Source: Parerythrobacter lutipelagi (GTDB taxonomy: Bacteria > Pseudomonadota > Alphaproteobacteria > Sphingomonadales > Sphingomonadaceae). Taken from it: 64,000 nucleotides of DNA. Where the stretch lies: assembly GCF_005434975.1 (NCBI RefSeq), contig NZ_SKCJ01000002.1, positions 124,001-188,000 of the forward strand. The letters are read 5' to 3'. The notes beneath the pieces were generated by a model. The model was not told where the DNA came from. It did not search any database and saw only the letters and a list, made by a program, of their open reading frames with translations. Positions 8,559 through 18,650 of the stretch are shown one piece after another. The position numbers were made by a program, and so were the translations under genes. Every line of letters starts with the position of its first letter. The stretch's first letter is position 1.

Positions 8559-9356
8559 TCACCTACCCTTCCAGTTGCCCTCGCGTTTCTCGATGAAAGC
8601 GGCCATGCCCTCGGCCTTGTCCTCGCTCGCGGTGAGGATCTGGAACAGGCGGCGTTCCTGCACGAGGCCCTGTTCGAGCGTCATCTCGTAGGCTGAATTG
8701 ACCATTTCCTTGTTCGCGATCGCTGCCATTGGCGGCATCGAGGCGATCAGCGCGGCGGTCTTTTTGGCTTCGGTCATCAGCTCCTCATGCGGCACGACCT
8801 TAGCGACCAGATTGCTGCGTTCGGCCTCTTCCGCGCCCATCATCCGGCCTGTCAGGCACATTTCCATTGCCTTCGACTTGCCGACCGCACGGGTCAGGCG
8901 CTGGCTGCCGCCCATGCCGGGGGCAACGCCGAGCTTGATTTCCGGCTGGCCGAACTTCGCGTTTTCGCTCGCAATGATGAAATCGGCCATCATGGCGAGT
9001 TCGCACCCGCCCCCCAGCGCGAAGCCGTTGACCGCCGCGATCCACGGCTTGCGCGTGGTCTTGACGATGTGACTGGTCCATTTGGAGAAGAAGTCGTCGA
9101 GATAGAAATCGGCCGAGGCCTTGTCCGACATCTCCTTGATATCCGCGCCCGCAGCAAACGCCTTGTCGCCGCTGCCGGTCAACACTGCACACAGCTGCGT
9201 GTCGTCGGCCTGGTAGGCGGCAAATGCGCCGATCAGTTCTTCCAGCACTACGCTCGAGAGCGCATTCAATGCCTGCGGACGATTGAGGGTGATGATCGTC
9301 ACCGCGCCATCGGTTTCAGTCAGGATGGTTTCGTAGCTCGCGCTTTGGTCGGTCAT
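8559..9356 (-). CDS. Enoyl-CoA hydratase
   Basis: This crotonase-fold protein of 265 residues hydrates methacrylyl-CoA or other enoyl-CoAs in the valine pathway. The oxyanion-hole segment [10 protein letters not shown] and both catalytic glutamates are visible, in GGGCELA and [16 protein letters not shown] 9356 overlaps the stop of the upstream HIBYL-CoA hydrolase as ATGA (9353-9356), which supports coupled translation. The upstream ATG at 9368 would lie inside the previous gene. Substrate specificity is inferred from the neighbours. Confidence 0.9.
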   Translation of the reverse strand: MTDQSASYETILTETDGAVTIITLNRPQALNALSSVVLEELIGAFAAYQADDTQLCAVLTGSGDKAFAAGADIKEMSDKASADFYLDDFFSKWTSHIVKTTRKPWIAAVNGFALGGGCELAMMADFIIASENAKFGQPEIKLGVAPGMGGSQRLTRAVGKSKAMEMCLTGRMMGAEEAERSNLVAKVVPHEELMTEAKKTAALIASMPPMAAIANKEMVNSAYEMTLEQGLVQERRLFQILTASEDKAEGMAAFIEKREGNWKGR

Positions 9357-10411
9357 AGGGGCTTCCATTCTTCATCGGCGGGCAACGGGGCGAAGATGCT
9401 GTCGAGCAGTTCCTCAGTCACGCCTTCGGGGGTTGGCGGATCCCATTTGGGGTCGCCTGTTTTGTCGACGATCACAGCGCGGACGCCCTCGGCGAAGTCG
9501 GGACGCGTCAGCACGCGGCTGGCAATGCGATATTCCATCCGCATATTCTCCGCGAAATCGCTCATTTGCGCACTCTCGGTCAGCTGGCGCAGCGCAACCT
9601 TGCAGGTCTGCGGGCTCTTGGTGCCGAGTGTATCGCGCTCCTTGGCCGCCCATTCGCTCCCATTGTCTTTGGCATCGGCCTCGAGCGAGGCGAGGATGTC
9701 TTCATAACGGTCCGAGGCAAAGTGCTTGATGATCTTGTCGGCGTTGTCCTCGATCCTCGCCTTGGGCGGGGTGCCGACCATTTCGGAGAGCACGCCGGGT
9801 ATCCGGCCCGGCTTCTCGACAATGCGTGACTTTGCCTCTGCCGCCATTTCCGAGGGCAAATAATGCGTTGCTATGCCCGCCCATAAACACTCAGCCCCGT
9901 CGAGCCGCGCGCCGGTCAGCGCGAGGAACTGGCCGAGCCGACCCCCAAGCCGAGACAAGTGCCAACCGCCGCCGACATCGGGGAACAGCCCGATACCGGT
10001 TTCCGGCATGGCGAAGCGCGTGTTTTCCGTCGCGACACGGAACTTGCACGGCAAGGCAATACCGACCCCGCCGCCCATGGTGATGCCGTCCATGAAGGCC
10101 ACAATCGGCTTCGGATAGGTCATCATCTGGTGGTTGAGCTGGTATTCATCGTGGAAGAACGCGCGCCCCGTCACGCCGCCATCGTTCAGCGCTGAATTTC
10201 GCAGCATCTGGATATCGCCGCCGGCGCAAAAGCCGCGCCCTTCGGCATGGTCGAGGATCACAGCCTCGATCTCGTCGTCGTCGGCCCACTCGGTCAAAGC
10301 CGCGCTCATCGCATGGCACATGTCGAGCGTCAGCGCATGGAGCGCCTTGGGCCGGTTGAGCGAAATATGGCCGACCGCGCCATGGCGGTGAATGAGGATC
10401 TGATCGGTCAT
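9353..10411 (-). CDS. 3-hydroxyisobutyryl-CoA hydrolase (crotonase family)
   Basis: The 352-residue protein is longer than ordinary enoyl-CoA hydratases and carries the HIBYL-CoA hydrolase signature: [24 protein letters not shown] and [21 protein letters not shown]. It would release 3-hydroxyisobutyrate for MmsB. It shares ATGA overlaps with the genes on both sides (9353-9356 and 10408-10411), so the operon is tightly packed. Confidence 0.9.
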   Translation of the reverse strand: MTDQILIHRHGAVGHISLNRPKALHALTLDMCHAMSAALTEWADDDEIEAVILDHAEGRGFCAGGDIQMLRNSALNDGGVTGRAFFHDEYQLNHQMMTYPKPIVAFMDGITMGGGVGIALPCKFRVATENTRFAMPETGIGLFPDVGGGWHLSRLGGRLGQFLALTGARLDGAECLWAGIATHYLPSEMAAEAKSRIVEKPGRIPGVLSEMVGTPPKARIEDNADKIIKHFASDRYEDILASLEADAKDNGSEWAAKERDTLGTKSPQTCKVALRQLTESAQMSDFAENMRMEYRIASRVLTRPDFAEGVRAVIVDKTGDPKWDPPTPEGVTEELLDSIFAPLPADEEWKPL

Positions 10412-11553
10412 TGGCGCAGCAAGTCCCTGCCGACGATCATTCGCATGACCTGATTGGTGCCTTCGAGGATCGAGTGGACGCGCAGGTCGCGCCAGAAGCG
10501 TTCGATCGGGTATTCCTTGAGATAGCCGTAACCGCCGAACAATTGCAGCGCGTTGTTGACGACATTGCTGCCGCTGTCGGTCGCGAGGCGCTTGGCCATC
10601 GCGGAAAAGCGGCTCTTGTCAGGTGCGCCGTCGGTTACTTTGGCGGCGGCCAGATACAGCAGCGCACGCGCCGCTTCTAGCTCGGTCGCCATGTCGGCGA
10701 GCATGAACTGGGTGTTCTGAAAATCGGCAATCGGCGTGTCGAACTGTTTGCGGTCCTTGGTATAGGCAATCGCTTCGTCGAGACAGCGTTGCGCGCCGCC
10801 CAGCGAACACGCGCCGATGTTGAGGCGGCCGCCATCGAGGCCCATCATGGCAAACCGGAACCCCTCGCCTTCATCACCGACGCGGTTCTCGACCGGGACG
10901 CGGGCATCCTCGAAGACTACCTGCGCGGTCGGGCTGGCATTCCAGCCGAGCTTCTTCTCCGGCTTGCCGAAGCTGACGCCCGGCGTGTCCTTGTCGATTA
11001 CCAGGCACGTGATGCCCTTGGTCTTGTGTTCGCTGGTGCGAACCATAGTGACATAAACATCGTTGAACCCGCCACCGCTGATGAATTGCTTGGTTCCGTT
11101 GAGCACATAGTGGTCGCCGTCCAGCCGCGCGGTGGTCTTCAGCCCCGCCGCGTCGGAACCGCTGCCAGGCTCGGTCAAAGCGTAGCTGGCGATCTTTTCC
11201 AGCGTCACCAGGTCAGGCAGATATTTGTCCTTCACTGCCTGGCTGCCAAAACTGTCGATCATCCATGCCGCCATATTATGGATCGAGATGTAGCTGCTGG
11301 TCGCAGGACAGCCGTAAGCCATCGCTTCCATAATCAGCGCCGCCTCGAGCCGGCCGAGTGCGATCCCGCCCGATTCCTCGGACACGTAGATCGCGCCGAA
11401 GCCGAGTTCGCCGGTTTGCTGGATCACGTCCTTGGGAAAGTGGTGTTTCTCGTCCCATTCTCCGGCATGCGGGGTGATATTGTCTGCGGTGAACCGCTGC
11501 GCCATCTCCTGGATGGCCAGCTGGTCGTCGGTGAGCTGAAATTGACCTGTCAT
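10408..11553 (-). CDS. Isobutyryl-CoA dehydrogenase (acyl-CoA dehydrogenase family)
   Basis: The 381-residue flavoprotein has the usual domain order: N-terminal helices, a middle beta domain with YALTEPGSGSDAAGLKT, and a C-terminal helical domain ending LQLFGGYGYLKEYPIERFWRD followed by LEGTNQV. The Glu in EGTN is the expected catalytic base of short-chain enzymes. Its place as first gene of the mmsB operon points to oxidation of isobutyryl-CoA to methacrylyl-CoA. Confidence 0.9.
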   Translation of the reverse strand: MTGQFQLTDDQLAIQEMAQRFTADNITPHAGEWDEKHHFPKDVIQQTGELGFGAIYVSEESGGIALGRLEAALIMEAMAYGCPATSSYISIHNMAAWMIDSFGSQAVKDKYLPDLVTLEKIASYALTEPGSGSDAAGLKTTARLDGDHYVLNGTKQFISGGGFNDVYVTMVRTSEHKTKGITCLVIDKDTPGVSFGKPEKKLGWNASPTAQVVFEDARVPVENRVGDEGEGFRFAMMGLDGGRLNIGACSLGGAQRCLDEAIAYTKDRKQFDTPIADFQNTQFMLADMATELEAARALLYLAAAKVTDGAPDKSRFSAMAKRLATDSGSNVVNNALQLFGGYGYLKEYPIERFWRDLRVHSILEGTNQVMRMIVGRDLLRQ

Positions 11554-11601
11554 GGGCAGCGCGTTTAGCGGCGGCTGGCGGCAAATGCCAGCGACTGTCG
11601 C

Positions 11602-12534
11602 CTATTTCTGTTCGATCACGCGTGTCTCGAACAGATGCGTGATCATGCCGGTGGACATCCACTGCGGATGGAGCGGGGGAGGGACATCGCGCTGCCACGC
11701 CATTGATCCGATCAGCGTACCCCAGGCATAAGGCACATTGGGTTGCTCCTGTGCAATCGGGTCCGCGTATGCCTCGTCTGTCGTGATGATGGTCCACCCC
11801 TGTTTACGCATTTCGGCGATCAGGTCTGGCAGAAACAGAGCGGCGAGATCGGTTTCGTGCAGCAGCATGACATGTGCCGGCGACCGGCCCAACGTGTCAC
11901 GCGCCAGCTGATCATGATATTCCAGTCCGCTCATTTGCGACGCGACATAGAGACGGCGCAGATGTTTCTCGTTCATCGCCTTGCCGCTGCGCTGGGCCTG
12001 AACGGTCAGCGCTTCGAGGTGCCAGTCGGATCCGTCGGCTGTGACGTAGCCATTTGACAGCCCCCGCGTTGCAAGACCCGCTCTCACGGTGTCGCGCTTC
12101 TCCAAGTCGCCCGCGCCTTCGTCGAGATAGGGAAAGCGAAACCACGGACGATAGCCCTCGCGCCCGACCAGCCATTCCTGCGCGAGATCGATATCGGCGA
12201 GATAATTCTCAGCGCTGGTCTTGCTGAGGTGTCCATGGCTGTAAGAATGATTGGCGATGACGTGTCCGGCCGCAGTGTAGGCAGCAATCAAGCGTTCGGC
12301 CCCAGCCTTTTCCGGCGCTTCGAGATGGCCCGGATTAACGAAGAATGCGACCTGCTCGATTTCAGCCGCGCTCAGCGCCGCAAGGATCCTTTCAGTTCGC
12401 TCCTCCGGAGTCATGAACGCGCCCGCCTGTCGCGGGATGTCATCGAACGAGAGCGCTACGCGCTTCTGAGCCATGGCAGGAGGGGCGGTGAAAGCCGTAG
12501 CGATAGCGACCAGCGCGAAAAGGATTCTCAACAT
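11602..12534 (-). CDS. Exported polysaccharide deacetylase (NodB fold)
   Basis: The 310-residue protein has an N-terminal signal peptide (about 1-23, ending PPAMA). The NodB motifs are clear: ALSFDDIP for the catalytic base and metal Asp, and NHSYSHGH for the metal histidines. It probably removes acetyl groups from an envelope or exogenous polysaccharide in the periplasm. ATG 12534 places the signal peptide at the N-terminus, and the longer frame to 12570 begins with TTG. The gene begins 51 bases beyond the RidA gene in the same orientation. Confidence 0.85.
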   Translation of the reverse strand: MLRILFALVAIATAFTAPPAMAQKRVALSFDDIPRQAGAFMTPEERTERILAALSAAEIEQVAFFVNPGHLEAPEKAGAERLIAAYTAAGHVIANHSYSHGHLSKTSAENYLADIDLAQEWLVGREGYRPWFRFPYLDEGAGDLEKRDTVRAGLATRGLSNGYVTADGSDWHLEALTVQAQRSGKAMNEKHLRRLYVASQMSGLEYHDQLARDTLGRSPAHVMLLHETDLAALFLPDLIAEMRKQGWTIITTDEAYADPIAQEQPNVPYAWGTLIGSMAWQRDVPPPLHPQWMSTGMITHLFETRVIEQK

Positions 12535-12585
12535 GGCCGAAGCAGAAGCAAGATTTTGCCGCGCAAACAATCGGACGGGGCGGCG

Positions 12586-12975
12586 TCAGTCGGAAAAAAG
12601 CACCGCTTCGGCTTCGATTTCGACTTTCCATTCCGGACGGCACAGCCATGCTACGCCCATCATGGTCGCCGCGGGCCTTGCCTCGCCGAAGAAACGCGCG
12701 TGGACAGCGCCTACCGCATCCTGATCGGCCGGGTCGGTCAGGAGCATTCGCGTGCGCACGACATCCGATGCACGGCCGCCCAGCTCTTCGATCGCGCGGA
12801 CAATCAGTGCGCAACAGCGCTCGGCTTGCGCAGCGGCATCGCCCGGTGTGGTCGAGCCGTCCTGTTCGATTGGTCCGGTCCCGGCGACCACGATGCGGTT
12901 GTCGATGCGGATCGCGCGGCTGAAGCCGAACTGCGCTTCGTAGGGCGAGCCCGATGTCGCATGATTGCGGTTCAT
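12586..12975 (-). CDS. RidA/YjgF/Rid family protein
   Basis: The 129-residue protein has the Rid trimer fold pattern: an IVVAGTGPIEQDG strand, a conserved Arg in VRTRMLLTDP and a C-terminal VEIEAEAV strand. Canonical RidA deaminates reactive enamines/imines made by PLP enzymes, but this sequence looks like one of the divergent subfamilies, so the substrate is uncertain. ATG 12975 overlaps the upstream lipoprotein stop as ATGA (12972-12975). Confidence 0.85.
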   Translation of the reverse strand: MNRNHATSGSPYEAQFGFSRAIRIDNRIVVAGTGPIEQDGSTTPGDAAAQAERCCALIVRAIEELGGRASDVVRTRMLLTDPADQDAVGAVHARFFGEARPAATMMGVAWLCRPEWKVEIEAEAVLFSD

Positions 12976-13466
12976 GCCGGGCAACGACGGCGTGGATACT
13001 CGTCAACATCGCTTTCTGCTTGCGGTTCGGTGACGTGCAGCCGGGTACCCTCATCTTTCAGGACCAGTCGCAGAGACTCAGTCCAGGTTTCACCTTCGCC
13101 TGCCATGTCGAGATCGACGACGATTGCTTCGCCCTCATGGCGCACGCCGGCCAGCTGGCCGACCGATTCGTAGAAGCCGAATTCGGTCTGTCCGATTTCC
13201 AGCCGCATGTCCGAGGCGGGGTCGCAAGTGCCCTTGATATAGTCCCATACCCCGATGAACCGGTTCGGGACGGTATTCTCGTCCGCGACATCGGCGGAAG
13301 CGGTTCCGGTAAGTGGCTCTGCACCATCGCCAATTCCGCCATCGGGTTCGACTGGCATCATCTGCTCGTCCAGCGACGGGTTGAGCTCATCATCGGCATG
13401 CTCCGGTTGCGCATCGCAGGCGTGCAAGGCCAAACATAACAACGGTAGAATTATCGCGTGCTTCAC
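12972..13466 (-). CDS. Putative lipoprotein of unknown function
   Basis: The protein has 164 residues from a GTG start at 13466, preceded by AGGAGCGCCCCAC. Its N-terminus KHAIILPLLCLALHAC looks like a lipoprotein signal with the lipidated Cys near residue 17, although His at -2 is not ideal. An acidic, proline-containing linker follows, then a domain beginning FIGVWDYIKGTCDP that resembles small beta-rich envelope proteins. I do not recognise the family. It is coupled to the RidA gene by an ATGA overlap. The longer frame to 13586 crosses the terminator hairpin and is rejected. Confidence 0.65.
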   Translation of the reverse strand: MKHAIILPLLCLALHACDAQPEHADDELNPSLDEQMMPVEPDGGIGDGAEPLTGTASADVADENTVPNRFIGVWDYIKGTCDPASDMRLEIGQTEFGFYESVGQLAGVRHEGEAIVVDLDMAGEGETWTESLRLVLKDEGTRLHVTEPQAESDVDEYPRRRCPA

Positions 13467-13542
13467 GTGGGGCGCTCCTGCCTGATTTCGTTTCCGGCGC
13501 AGCGTTTTATCCTCCAAGTTTTTCGGTCCACGTCCAGACCAA

Positions 13543-13582
13543 AAAAGAGGCCGGCGCAGGTATTCCTGCACCGGCCTCTTTC
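13543..13582 (-). terminator. Rho-independent terminator, likely bidirectional
   Basis: The inverted repeat AAGAGGCCGG ... CCGGCCTCTT has an extra inner CAGG/CCTG pairing and a four-base loop. Read on the minus strand it is followed by a T run. It would end the transcript of the small secreted protein at 13599-13979. Confidence 0.8.
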
Positions 13583-13598
13583 GCAATTCGCAATTCGT

Positions 13599-13979
13599 TT
13601 AGTCTGCGCGGCGGCAGTGGCGGAACGAACTGTATTGGCCGCCCGGTGTCGCTGTTTCGACAGTGGTGCATTCAAACGGACCGATGGTCGAATCCTCACG
13701 GAAGTTGAACGCGGTGTCGATTTCCTGGCCCGGCTGCAATGTGCCTTTGTCGCGATAGACCTGGAATTGCAGCACGCCGTCCTTGTCGCGTTTATTCGTG
13801 ATCTTCGCCTCGCACTCGGCATCGAACTGGTAGGGCTGATCTTCGCCTCCGCGAACAATGCAGCCGGTGTTGCGAATTTGCTCGGCGGCGTTGACCGGCT
13901 TGTTTTCCGGCACAGCGCCAGCCGGCATGGCCGCCAAAGCAGCCGCGGAAGCGATAGAGATTAGGATAATGCGTTTCAC
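13599..13979 (-). CDS. Small secreted protein of unknown function
   Basis: The 126-residue protein begins with a GTG start at 13979 after a GGGGAG ribosome-binding site. Residues 1-22 form a signal peptide (KRIILISIASAAALAAMPAGA). The mature part has four cysteines and alternating short strands, suggesting a disulfide-bonded periplasmic beta protein. No family is recognised. It is flanked by its own terminator and is probably a single-gene transcript. Confidence 0.65.
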   Translation of the reverse strand: MKRIILISIASAAALAAMPAGAVPENKPVNAAEQIRNTGCIVRGGEDQPYQFDAECEAKITNKRDKDGVLQFQVYRDKGTLQPGQEIDTAFNFREDSTIGPFECTTVETATPGGQYSSFRHCRRAD

Positions 13980-14114
13980 GTTCAGTCTCCCCCCAAGGGA
14001 TTTCAAGGCCGCTCGTGGATGTTTCCACTTCCCGGTTCGACTGACCCGAAACCCTAGCAAGCGCCCGATTGTAACAATTGTCAAGCGGGCGCCCGGACTG
14101 CGGGCTGAGCTGCT

Positions 14115-15617
14115 TCAGCCCATGGTCGGGATGACAAAGGCGTTTTCATTGCTGCCATCCGCTGTTCCATCCGGCCAGCGCTGAGTGACCTTTTTGGTCT
14201 TCGTCCAGAATCGCAGTCCTTCCATCCCGTACTGGTCGATGTCGCCGAAGCCACTCCGCTTCCAGCCGCCGAAGCTGTGGTAGCTGACAGGCACCGGAAT
14301 CGGCACATTGATGCCGACCATGCCGACATTGACCCGGCTCGCGAACTCGCGAGCGGCGTGGCCATTGCGGGTGAAGATCGCCACGCCATTGCCGTACTGG
14401 TGTTCGCTTGGCAGGCGCACGGCATCTTCGAAGTCGGCCGCACGCACTATCTGGAGCACCGGGCCGAATATTTCTTCCTGATAGCTCTTCATCTTCGGCG
14501 TCACGCGGTCGAGCAGTGTCGGGCCGATAAAGAAGCCTTTTTCGTGACCCTGCAGGCTGAACCCGCGACCGTCGATAACGACTTCGGCGCCTTCGTCTTC
14601 AGCAGTACCGATCCAGCGCTCAATGCTGGCCTTATGCTCGGGAGTGACAACCGGACCATAATGCGCGTCGGGGTCATTCGATACGCCCACGCGCAGGGCG
14701 TTGATTGCCGGGATCAGCTTCTCGCGCAGACGATCGGCGGTGTCCTCGCCCACCGGCACAACGACAGGCAGCGCCATGCAGCGCTCGCCTGCCGAGCCGA
14801 AGGCCGCTCCGGCCAAATCGTTCACCACCTGATCGAGATCGGCGTCAGGCATAACGATACCATGGTTCTTCGCGCCGCCGAACGCTTGCACCCGCTTTGC
14901 GTTCGCGGTGCCGCGCGAGTAGATGTATTGCGCGATGTCCGAGCTCCCGACGAAGCTGATCGCCGGAACGTCGGGATGGTCCAGGATCGCGTCGACCATT
15001 TCCTTGTCGCCATGGACGACCTGCAGCAGGCCTTCCGGCGCACCCGCTTCGACAAACAGCTCGGCGAGGCGCACCGGCACGCTGGGATCGCGTTCGGATG
15101 GCTTGAGAATGAAAGCGTTACCCGCCGCGATCGCCATGCCGAACATCCACATCGGGATCATCGCAGGGAAGTTGAATGGAGTGATGCCTGCGCAGATGCC
15201 GAGCGGCTGGCGCATCGAATAGACATCGATGCCCGGACCTGCGCCCTGAGTGTATTCTCCCTTGAGCGCCTGCGGAATGCCGCAGGCAAACTCGATCACT
15301 TCGAGTCCGCGCTGCACATCGCCATGCGCGTCGTCAACGACCTTGCCGTGCTCGCTCGATAGCAATTCGGCGAGTTCCTGCTTGTGCGCTTCGACCAGCC
15401 GCTTGTACTCGAACATGACCCGCGCGCGCTTCTGCGGGTTGGTAGCGGCCCATTCCGGCTGCACTTTCTTTGCCGCATCGACGGCGCGTTGGAGCAGTGC
15501 GGCATCGCCGAGTCCGACTTCGGCCTGGACTTCACCGGTCGAAGGATTCCAGATTTTGTGGGTCCGGCTTGCGGAGCCACCGGCTCCCCCTGCCATGAAG
15601 TGATCGACCTGACGCAT
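14115..15617 (-). CDS. mmsA: CoA-acylating methylmalonate-semialdehyde dehydrogenase
   Basis: This ALDH-superfamily enzyme of 500 residues has the MmsA signatures GAAFGSAGERCMAL (catalytic Cys) and ITPFNFPAMIPMWM. It converts methylmalonate semialdehyde, or malonate semialdehyde, with CoA and NAD to propionyl-CoA or acetyl-CoA. ATG 15617 is preceded by CAGGAGATGCGCG. It completes the valine pathway of the 7465-11553 operon but is separated from it by four unrelated small genes, so it is probably transcribed on its own. Confidence 0.95.
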   Translation of the reverse strand: MRQVDHFMAGGAGGSASRTHKIWNPSTGEVQAEVGLGDAALLQRAVDAAKKVQPEWAATNPQKRARVMFEYKRLVEAHKQELAELLSSEHGKVVDDAHGDVQRGLEVIEFACGIPQALKGEYTQGAGPGIDVYSMRQPLGICAGITPFNFPAMIPMWMFGMAIAAGNAFILKPSERDPSVPVRLAELFVEAGAPEGLLQVVHGDKEMVDAILDHPDVPAISFVGSSDIAQYIYSRGTANAKRVQAFGGAKNHGIVMPDADLDQVVNDLAGAAFGSAGERCMALPVVVPVGEDTADRLREKLIPAINALRVGVSNDPDAHYGPVVTPEHKASIERWIGTAEDEGAEVVIDGRGFSLQGHEKGFFIGPTLLDRVTPKMKSYQEEIFGPVLQIVRAADFEDAVRLPSEHQYGNGVAIFTRNGHAAREFASRVNVGMVGINVPIPVPVSYHSFGGWKRSGFGDIDQYGMEGLRFWTKTKKVTQRWPDGTADGSNENAFVIPTMG

Positions 15618-15708
15618 CGCGCATCTCCTGCAAAGTTTGTTGTTCTAATGTTGCGCGCCTCTTAGCGCGTTCGCGGACTCAATGCGAATCCGTCATGGCC
15701 TGTTCCGG

Positions 15709-16923
15709 CTATCCGATGCCGGCCATCATTTGTGCGCACAGAATCGCGCCGTATGTGCCGACCGCATAACCGAGCACCGCGAGCAATACGCCGACAGGAG
15801 CGAGCGCCGGATGGAATGCGCTGGCGAGGACTGGCGCGGACGCAGCCCCGCCGACATTGGCCTTGCTCCCCACGGCAACAAAAAAGAACGGCGCTCGGAT
15901 GATGCGCGCGACGACCAGCAGCAAGATGGTGTGAAACAGCATCCAGATAACGCCGATTGCCATGAACGAAGGTGTATCGGCCAGTTTGGTCACATCCATT
16001 TTTGTACCGATTACGGCGACGAGCAGGAAGATAAACACCGTTCCGAACTTGCTCGCACCAACCCCTTCGAGATTGCGTGCCCGGGTGAAACTGGCCGCGA
16101 GGCCGAGCGTGGTCGATACGACCACGACCCAGAAGAAGCTGCTCGCCAGTGTGGCATCTTCGCCCTGCAATTGGCTGAAGAACCCGCCGAGGAATGTTCC
16201 CGCCAGATGACACAATCCGACCACGGCGAAAGTCGCACCAAACAACAGCACATAGTCGTTTGCGCTGGCGACCCGCTCGACCGACGCAGTGTAGTCGGCC
16301 ATCTTGTCCCGCAGGCGATCGATTGCGCTGCTATCCGCTTTCAGCCAGCCGTCGACGCGCTTGCTGCTGCCAGCCCCGTAGAGCAGGAACGCCATCCAGA
16401 TATTGGCCACGATAATGTCGACCGCAATGAGAGCCGAATAGTTCTCGATGTTGTAGCCATACACTTCCAGCATCGCGGTCTGGTTTGCGCCGCCACCGAT
16501 CCAGCTGCCTGCCAGGGTCGCCAGACCGCGCCAAGCCGCGTCGCTGCCCGAACCGATGATTGCAGGATCGAACTGAGCGACAATCCACAGGGCGATCGGC
16601 CCGCCCAGGATAATCCCGATGGTGGCGGTAAAGAACATGATGAGCGCCTTTGAGCCAAGCCCGAGGATCCCTTTCATGTCGATACTCAGGGTCATCAGAA
16701 ACAGCGCGGCGGGCAGGAAATAGTCCTTGGCGATGGTCCACAGATTGCTCTCGCTGACGTCGATCAGGCGGAATGTGACCATCAATGATGGCAAAAGGTA
16801 ACACACCAGGATGATCGGAATGAAGGTGTAGAACTTCTTCCAGCCCGCACGGTCGCGGGTGAAGAATACAAATGCCAGGACAGCGGCCAGCAGGCCGAGG
16901 ATGATCCGGTCGTCAGTAATCAT
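15709..16923 (-). CDS. DUF819 family membrane protein
   Basis: The 404-residue polytopic protein has about 10-12 hydrophobic segments and glycine-rich reentrant stretches (GSWIGGGANQTAMLEVYG, and VGSKANVGGAASAPVLASAF). This pattern fits DUF819 (YjcL-like), a family with sodium/solute-symporter-like architecture. ATG 16923 was chosen because the longer frame to 17076 adds a basic, non-membrane N-terminus. The transported substrate is unknown. It lies downstream of the sulfotransferase gene on the same strand, 75 bases away. Confidence 0.75.
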   Translation of the reverse strand: MITDDRIILGLLAAVLAFVFFTRDRAGWKKFYTFIPIILVCYLLPSLMVTFRLIDVSESNLWTIAKDYFLPAALFLMTLSIDMKGILGLGSKALIMFFTATIGIILGGPIALWIVAQFDPAIIGSGSDAAWRGLATLAGSWIGGGANQTAMLEVYGYNIENYSALIAVDIIVANIWMAFLLYGAGSSKRVDGWLKADSSAIDRLRDKMADYTASVERVASANDYVLLFGATFAVVGLCHLAGTFLGGFFSQLQGEDATLASSFFWVVVVSTTLGLAASFTRARNLEGVGASKFGTVFIFLLVAVIGTKMDVTKLADTPSFMAIGVIWMLFHTILLLVVARIIRAPFFFVAVGSKANVGGAASAPVLASAFHPALAPVGVLLAVLGYAVGTYGAILCAQMMAGIG

Positions 16924-16997
16924 GAAGTGCGTGTTCCCAAATCTCTGCTGCCGGATGAACGCTAGGGCGGCCAGTGACAGTTGGCCATGCCTGCTGG

Positions 16998-18560
16998 TTA
17001 ATTGTCGGCAAAACTCACGCCGAAACGCCGCAAATCGGCATCGACTTGCTCGCCATACTTGCCGTAGCGCTGCCACTGGCCGACCGACTTGTTGTGGATC
17101 GGCGCGCGCACTTGAACCGAACTGGCCGTCGCCACCGGCGCTGCGTTGCGATGGAAATGAAGGCAGGCATCATCCCACTGTAACCCGAGAAAATCGATTA
17201 GCCGGCGGCTTTCGCTTTCTTGCTCGGCAACAAGCGTTTCGTAGTGGACTTCGGTATAGCGACCCGCCGGCAAGGCCGCGCGCCAATGCTCAGCCAGGTC
17301 AGTGAAACCGGCAACGAAGTGCGCGGTGTCCGCAAGGTCATAGGCATAGTCATAATAGCCAAAATCGGTTGCGAACAGCTGCCGGAAATTGGCGAACACC
17401 GTGTCGCGCGGGTCGCGCCGGACCATCACGATGCGTGCCGCCGGCAGGCTCTCGAGGATATGGGCGGCGAAGAAGAGGTTGAACGGCATCTTGTCGATCA
17501 GCCTGAGGTTTGCCCCTGCCATTGGTTCGGTGCGGGCAAGATATGCCTTGCCGACTTGCTCGGGGTCATAGGCAGCGGACAACAATTCGGGCGAAAGCGT
17601 GTGGGGCCCGGTGGTATCGCTGCTGCGTTTGACCAGCAAAGCAAAGTCGGGAAGTTCGCCAGCGGTCGCAATTTTGGCATGGCTTGAGAGTATCCGTTCG
17701 ACCAGCGTTGTGCCGCTTCGCGGCATACCAAGGACGAAGACGGGCGCGCATTCGTCTTCACTGGTTTCGGCCACAGGTTGAAGCGATGCCGGGTTGCGTT
17801 CCCTGGCGGCGGCGAACAGTTTCTCCGCCCAGGCGCGATTGTGTTCGACTGCTGCCGCCTTGCCGTGTTTGGCCTTGAACAGCCAGTCCAAGGCGCCAGT
17901 GTGATCGCCTCTGCTTTCAAGAATCCGTGCGGCGGCGTGGCCCAGTTGAAGCGCGCTATCGGCATCGCCCGAGCACTGTTCGAAAAGGGTTTCGACAGCT
18001 GCGAGATCGTGCTCGCCGCGCGATTGCAGCTGGACCAGCGCGAGGCGTGCTCGGTGGAAGGCCGGATCGGCATCGAGCACCCGCGCATAGGCCAGCCTGG
18101 CTTCATCCAGCCGGCCAACGAACTGCAACGAGGTGGCGAGATTGTATCCGAATTGAGCGTTGGATGGCTGAGTGCTCAAGGCGCGCTCGAAATATGGCAC
18201 TGCCTGTTCGTGCAATCCGGTCCGGGCCAGAATAACGCCGACGGTGTCAGCTTCGAGCGCATCGCCGCATGCGTCGAGCGGTATCGAAGCCGCAAGTTCG
18301 CGCGCTTCGTCCTGCCTGCCGGTCGCGAGCAACGCGCGCCCGCGCCCACCCAGGACCAAAGGCGACTGATTGCCCAGTGCTATTGCCTTGTCAGAAATAT
18401 CCAGCGCCTTGGCTACATTCCCGCCTTCGAGCGCGACCAGCGACATGACGCCCCATGCCTCAGCGTCCGCCCGGTCAAGCGCGAGTGCATCCAGCGCCAG
18501 ATCATACGCCTTTTTCAGCGCCCCTGCGCGTAGTTGCTTTTTTGCCTCAACGATTGACAT
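16998..18560 (-). CDS. TPR-repeat sulfotransferase family protein
   Basis: The protein has 520 residues. Residues about 1-250 are tetratricopeptide repeats, and about 265-515 form a PAPS-dependent sulfotransferase domain. The 5' phosphosulfate loop GMPRSGTTLVERIL lies near residue 275 and the 3' phosphate-binding RRDPRDT further on. It would transfer sulfate to a protein tyrosine or a sugar/lipid acceptor. ATG 18560 (SIVEAKKQLR) is preferred. The frame extending to 19217 overlaps the TonB receptor and is artefactual. It is divergent from the TonB-dependent receptor gene, 90 bases between starts. Confidence 0.85.
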   Translation of the reverse strand: MSIVEAKKQLRAGALKKAYDLALDALALDRADAEAWGVMSLVALEGGNVAKALDISDKAIALGNQSPLVLGGRGRALLATGRQDEARELAASIPLDACGDALEADTVGVILARTGLHEQAVPYFERALSTQPSNAQFGYNLATSLQFVGRLDEARLAYARVLDADPAFHRARLALVQLQSRGEHDLAAVETLFEQCSGDADSALQLGHAAARILESRGDHTGALDWLFKAKHGKAAAVEHNRAWAEKLFAAARERNPASLQPVAETSEDECAPVFVLGMPRSGTTLVERILSSHAKIATAGELPDFALLVKRSSDTTGPHTLSPELLSAAYDPEQVGKAYLARTEPMAGANLRLIDKMPFNLFFAAHILESLPAARIVMVRRDPRDTVFANFRQLFATDFGYYDYAYDLADTAHFVAGFTDLAEHWRAALPAGRYTEVHYETLVAEQESESRRLIDFLGLQWDDACLHFHRNAAPVATASSVQVRAPIHNKSVGQWQRYGKYGEQVDADLRRFGVSFADN

Positions 18561-18650
18561 TTCTCGACCTACGACATGGCTTCGCAGTTGCAGCATCGAT
18601 AGAATTGCGACAGATTCATACAGTTCACCAACAGGGCAGGACAGAAAATA